From contig JAFYGD010000011.1 of NCBI GenBank assembly GCA_017543415.1, positions 1 to 15,485 on the forward strand: a stretch of DNA of 15,485 nt. Direction: 5' to 3'. Position 1 is the first letter of the stretch; every line of letters starts with the position of its first letter. The notes beneath the pieces were generated by a model. That model was not told the origin of the DNA, did no database searches, and saw only the letters and a list, made by a program, of their open reading frames with translations. Positions 12,966 to 15,485 of this stretch are shown in pieces. This stretch comes from Eubacterium sp. (GTDB taxonomy: Bacteria > Bacillota > Clostridia > Oscillospirales > Acutalibacteraceae). A program made the position numbers and the translations under genes.

Positions 12966-15473
12966 TTATTCTTCGCCCTGTTCGCCTTCCTCTTCCGTCT
13001 GTGTTTCGGGTTCGGTTCCGTCATAATACTCCTCTTCCTCGTATTTGTCAACTATTGAAAGAGTTGCAAGGCGTTCGCCCTCCTTAACCTTCATAACCTT
13101 AACGCCCTTGCTCGGTCTTCTGAAGGTTGAAATCTGGTCAGCATGAGTTCTTATAACAATTCCGTCCGTTGTAATCATAATTACATCGTTGTCGTCGTCA
13201 ACGGGGGCAATCATTGCAACCTTGCCGAACTGCTCGGTACGGTAATTTATAAGTCCCTTGCCCGCTCTTGACTGAACGCGGTAGTCGGAAAATTCGCTCT
13301 TTCTTCCGTAACCGGTTTCGGAAACGGTAAGAAGCTGCTTATCCTCCTGTGCAACGGCAAAGCCTACAACGTAGTCGCCCTCGCCGAGCTGAATAGCCTT
13401 AACGCCGCGGGCGGTTCTGCCTATCAGCCTTGCGTCGCTTTCCTTAAAGCAGATTGACATACCGTCGTGCGTTGCAACAACAAGCTGTCTTTCGCCGTCG
13501 GTTACGTCAACCCAGCAAAGCTCGTCGCCCTCGTCAAGATTGATTGCAATAATACCCGTTTTGCGGATATGGTCGTACTGATTGATAGCGGTTCTCTTGA
13601 TAATACCGCCGCGCGTTACCATGCAAAGGTAAGCTCTGTCCTCTTCCTCGGGAATCTGAACCATTGTTGAAACGGTTTCGCCCTGTTCAAGGGGAAGAAG
13701 GTTTACAACGTTGAGTCCCTTGCTTGTTCTCGAAGCCTCGGGAATCTGGTATCCCTTCATTTTAAATACCTTGCCGCGGTTGGTGAATATAAGGATATAG
13801 TCATGGGTGGAGCAGGTGAACATGGTTTTTGCGTAGTCCTCCTCACGCCTTGACATACCCATAATTCCCTTGCCGCCGCGGTTCTGCGCGCGGTAGGTGT
13901 CAACCGTCTGGCGCTTGATGTAGCCGCGCTCGGTAAGAGTGAAAATACAGTCCTCAACGGGAATTAAGTCCTCATCGTCAACGTCGCCGGTAAAGGCGGA
14001 GATTTCCGTACGTCTTTCGTCTCCGAATTTATCCGCAATCTCGCGGCTTTCAAGCTTGATAATTTCGTCAATTCTCTTCGGATTTGCAAGAATATCGTTA
14101 AAGTCCTTGATTTTTGCGTGTAATTCGTCAAGCTCGTTAATGATTTTTTCTATTTCAAGTCCTGCAAGCTGACCTAAACGGTAAGCGACTATTGCGCTTG
14201 CCTGCGGGTCGTCAAAGCCGAACTTATCCATAATTGCCTGCTTTGCCTCAGCCTGGCCGCCCTTGCAGGCGCGGATTGTTGCAATTACCTCGTCAACAAT
14301 ATCTATAGCCTTGGCAAGACCTTCTAAAATATGCGCTCTTTCAGCGGCTTTCTTAAGGTCAAATTCGGTTCTGCGCTTAATTATATCTCTCTGGAAAGTA
14401 ATGTATTTTTCAAGAATCTGCTTTAAATTCATTACCTTCGGAACGCCGTCGTCAAGCGCAAGAAGAATTGCGCCGAAGGTAACCTGCATATCCGTCATTT
14501 TATACAGATTGTTTAAAACTACCTGGGCGTTAGCGTCGCGCTTTACAACAATTTCAATGTGCATTCCGCGTCTGTCGGAATAATCCTGAATGTCCGCAAT
14601 ACCCTCAAGGCGCTTTTCCTTAACAAGGTCTGCAATACGGGTTATGAGCCTTGCCTTGTTTACCGCGTAAGGAATTTCGGAAACTACAATCTTAAAGCGG
14701 TCGCCGCGCGTTTCAATAATTTCAGCCTTTGCGCGGATGTAAATTTTGCCTCTGCCCGTTGCATAAGCCTCGCGGATGCCCCTTGCGCCCATAATTATAC
14801 CTGCAGTCGGGAAATCGGGGCCCTTGATATGCTCCATTAATTCCTCAAGCTCTGCCTCGGGGTTGTCAGTAAGGCAGCACATACCCTCAACAACCTCACG
14901 CATATTGTGGGGCGGGATATTCGTTGCCATACCTACGGCAATACCCGAAGAGCCGTTTACAAGCAGGTTTGGGAAACGTGCGGGAAGCACGGTCGGCTCG
15001 TTTTCCGTATCGTCAAAGTTGGGAGCCCAGTCAACGGTTTCCTTCTTGATATCCTCAAGCATCTTCATTGCCGTTTTGGAAAGCCTGCTTTCGGTGTAAC
15101 GGTAAGCAGCCGGCGGGTCGCCGTCAATAGAGCCGAAGTTTCCGTGGCCGTCTACTAAAATATGGCGCATTGAAAACGTCTGCGCAAGCCTTACCATTGC
15201 GTCGTAAACAGAAGCGTCACCGTGGGGGTGATAGTGACCGAGCACGTCGCCGACGGTGGTGGCGCACTTTCTGTACGGGTTGGTAGGATAAAGGTTGTTT
15301 TTATACATTGCGTATAAAATACGGCGATGTACGGGCTTGAGTCCGTCGCGGACGTCGGGCAAAGCACGCGAAACGATAACGCTCATTGAATAGTCAAGGA
15401 ACGCCTTTCTGATTTCATCGCTGATTTCAACGTCAACTATTTTCTGATTGTCATAACGGATTTGATTGTCCAA
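12966..15473 (-). CDS. gyrA: DNA gyrase subunit A
   Basis: GyrA is the breakage-reunion subunit of the A2B2 gyrase that adds negative supercoils. The TTG start (15471-15473) is preceded by GAGGA with 7-nt spacing. The 835 residues are full length. Visible are the winged-helix region with the quinolone-determining segment [20 protein letters not shown] (79-98), catalytic Tyr126 in YRYTESRL, and the C-terminal beta-pinwheel opened by the GyrA box QNRGGKG (530-536), which marks gyrase rather than topoisomerase IV. The tail is strongly acidic. Position 87, equivalent to E. coli Ser83, is alanine. No gyrB is visible, but the window ends 12 bases upstream, where it is usually found in the same direction. 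Confidence 0.98.
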   Translation of the reverse strand: MDNQIRYDNQKIVDVEISDEIRKAFLDYSMSVIVSRALPDVRDGLKPVHRRILYAMYKNNLYPTNPYRKCATTVGDVLGHYHPHGDASVYDAMVRLAQTFSMRHILVDGHGNFGSIDGDPPAAYRYTESRLSKTAMKMLEDIKKETVDWAPNFDDTENEPTVLPARFPNLLVNGSSGIAVGMATNIPPHNMREVVEGMCCLTDNPEAELEELMEHIKGPDFPTAGIIMGARGIREAYATGRGKIYIRAKAEIIETRGDRFKIVVSEIPYAVNKARLITRIADLVKEKRLEGIADIQDYSDRRGMHIEIVVKRDANAQVVLNNLYKMTDMQVTFGAILLALDDGVPKVMNLKQILEKYITFQRDIIKRRTEFDLKKAAERAHILEGLAKAIDIVDEVIATIRACKGGQAEAKQAIMDKFGFDDPQASAIVAYRLGQLAGLEIEKIINELDELHAKIKDFNDILANPKRIDEIIKLESREIADKFGDERRTEISAFTGDVDDEDLIPVEDCIFTLTERGYIKRQTVDTYRAQNRGGKGIMGMSRREEDYAKTMFTCSTHDYILIFTNRGKVFKMKGYQIPEASRTSKGLNVVNLLPLEQGETVSTMVQIPEEEDRAYLCMVTRGGIIKRTAINQYDHIRKTGIIAINLDEGDELCWVDVTDGERQLVVATHDGMSICFKESDARLIGRTARGVKAIQLGEGDYVVGFAVAQEDKQLLTVSETGYGRKSEFSDYRVQSRAGKGLINYRTEQFGKVAMIAPVDDDNDVIMITTDGIVIRTHADQISTFRRPSKGVKVMKVKEGERLATLSIVDKYEEEEYYDGTEPETQTEEEGEQGEE

Positions 15474-15485
15474 TTATAATTCCTC

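Noticed and set aside
14223..14231. TTATCCATA resembling a DnaA box
   Set aside because: It is an isolated one-mismatch copy within gyrA coding sequence, expected by chance.

Overview
This window looks like a chromosomal contig end from a Gram-positive, low-to-mid GC Firmicute, probably a gut-type clostridium (class Clostridia, Oscillospiraceae/Ruminococcaceae-like). I infer this from three things: the gene order rpmH-rnpA-yidD-yidC-jag-mnmE-mnmG-rsmG-noc-parA; a LytR-CpsA-Psr wall protein and a Noc-type protein; and strong AGGAGG-like ribosome binding sites with near-consensus sigma-A promoters. No 16S rRNA or other taxonomic marker is present, so the lineage is tentative.

Layout. Bases 1 to about 600-620 are a GC-richer piece in a different codon style. 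It encodes the C-terminal part of a PASTA-domain (penicillin-binding-protein-like) protein with two cysteine-pair repeats. It runs head-on into a truncated parA, and the join at about 597-620 reads sensibly on both strands. That is what a chimeric assembly join through a short shared word would look like. From 620 onward the sequence is a coherent origin-proximal block, almost all on the minus strand. Bases 750-1103 form a dense non-coding island with a near-consensus parA promoter, three successive stem-loops, two parS centromere sites and a terminator. Then follow noc (1104-1907), rsmG, mnmG, mnmE, khpB/jag, yidC, yidD, rnpA and rpmH (up to 8824). These eight genes from rpmH to rsmG look like one transcript starting at an exact TTGACA-17-TATAAT promoter at 8980-9008. 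They supply ribosomal protein bL34, the RNase P protein, membrane protein insertion (YidD/YidC), a KH-R3H RNA-binding protein, tRNA wobble-uridine modification (MnmE/MnmG) and 16S rRNA methylation (RsmG).

Divergent from rpmH, where many Firmicutes carry dnaA, is an MTA/SAH nucleosidase (mtnN). After it come a convergent XRE-family regulator, a divergent histidine-phosphatase gene, and a minus-strand gyrA-LCP pair that reaches the right edge.

The coding content is mostly housekeeping, and I see no defence system, prophage, CRISPR array or secondary-metabolite cluster. The most unusual signals are non-coding. Three intergenic places carry degenerate tandem arrays with an exact 7-bp period but different heptamers; one place has two facing arrays, giving a 118-bp MITE-like element. 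The other points worth attention are the hairpin and parS island beside parA, a Noc-like protein whose N-terminus is too short for a membrane-targeting helix, and the chimeric left end.
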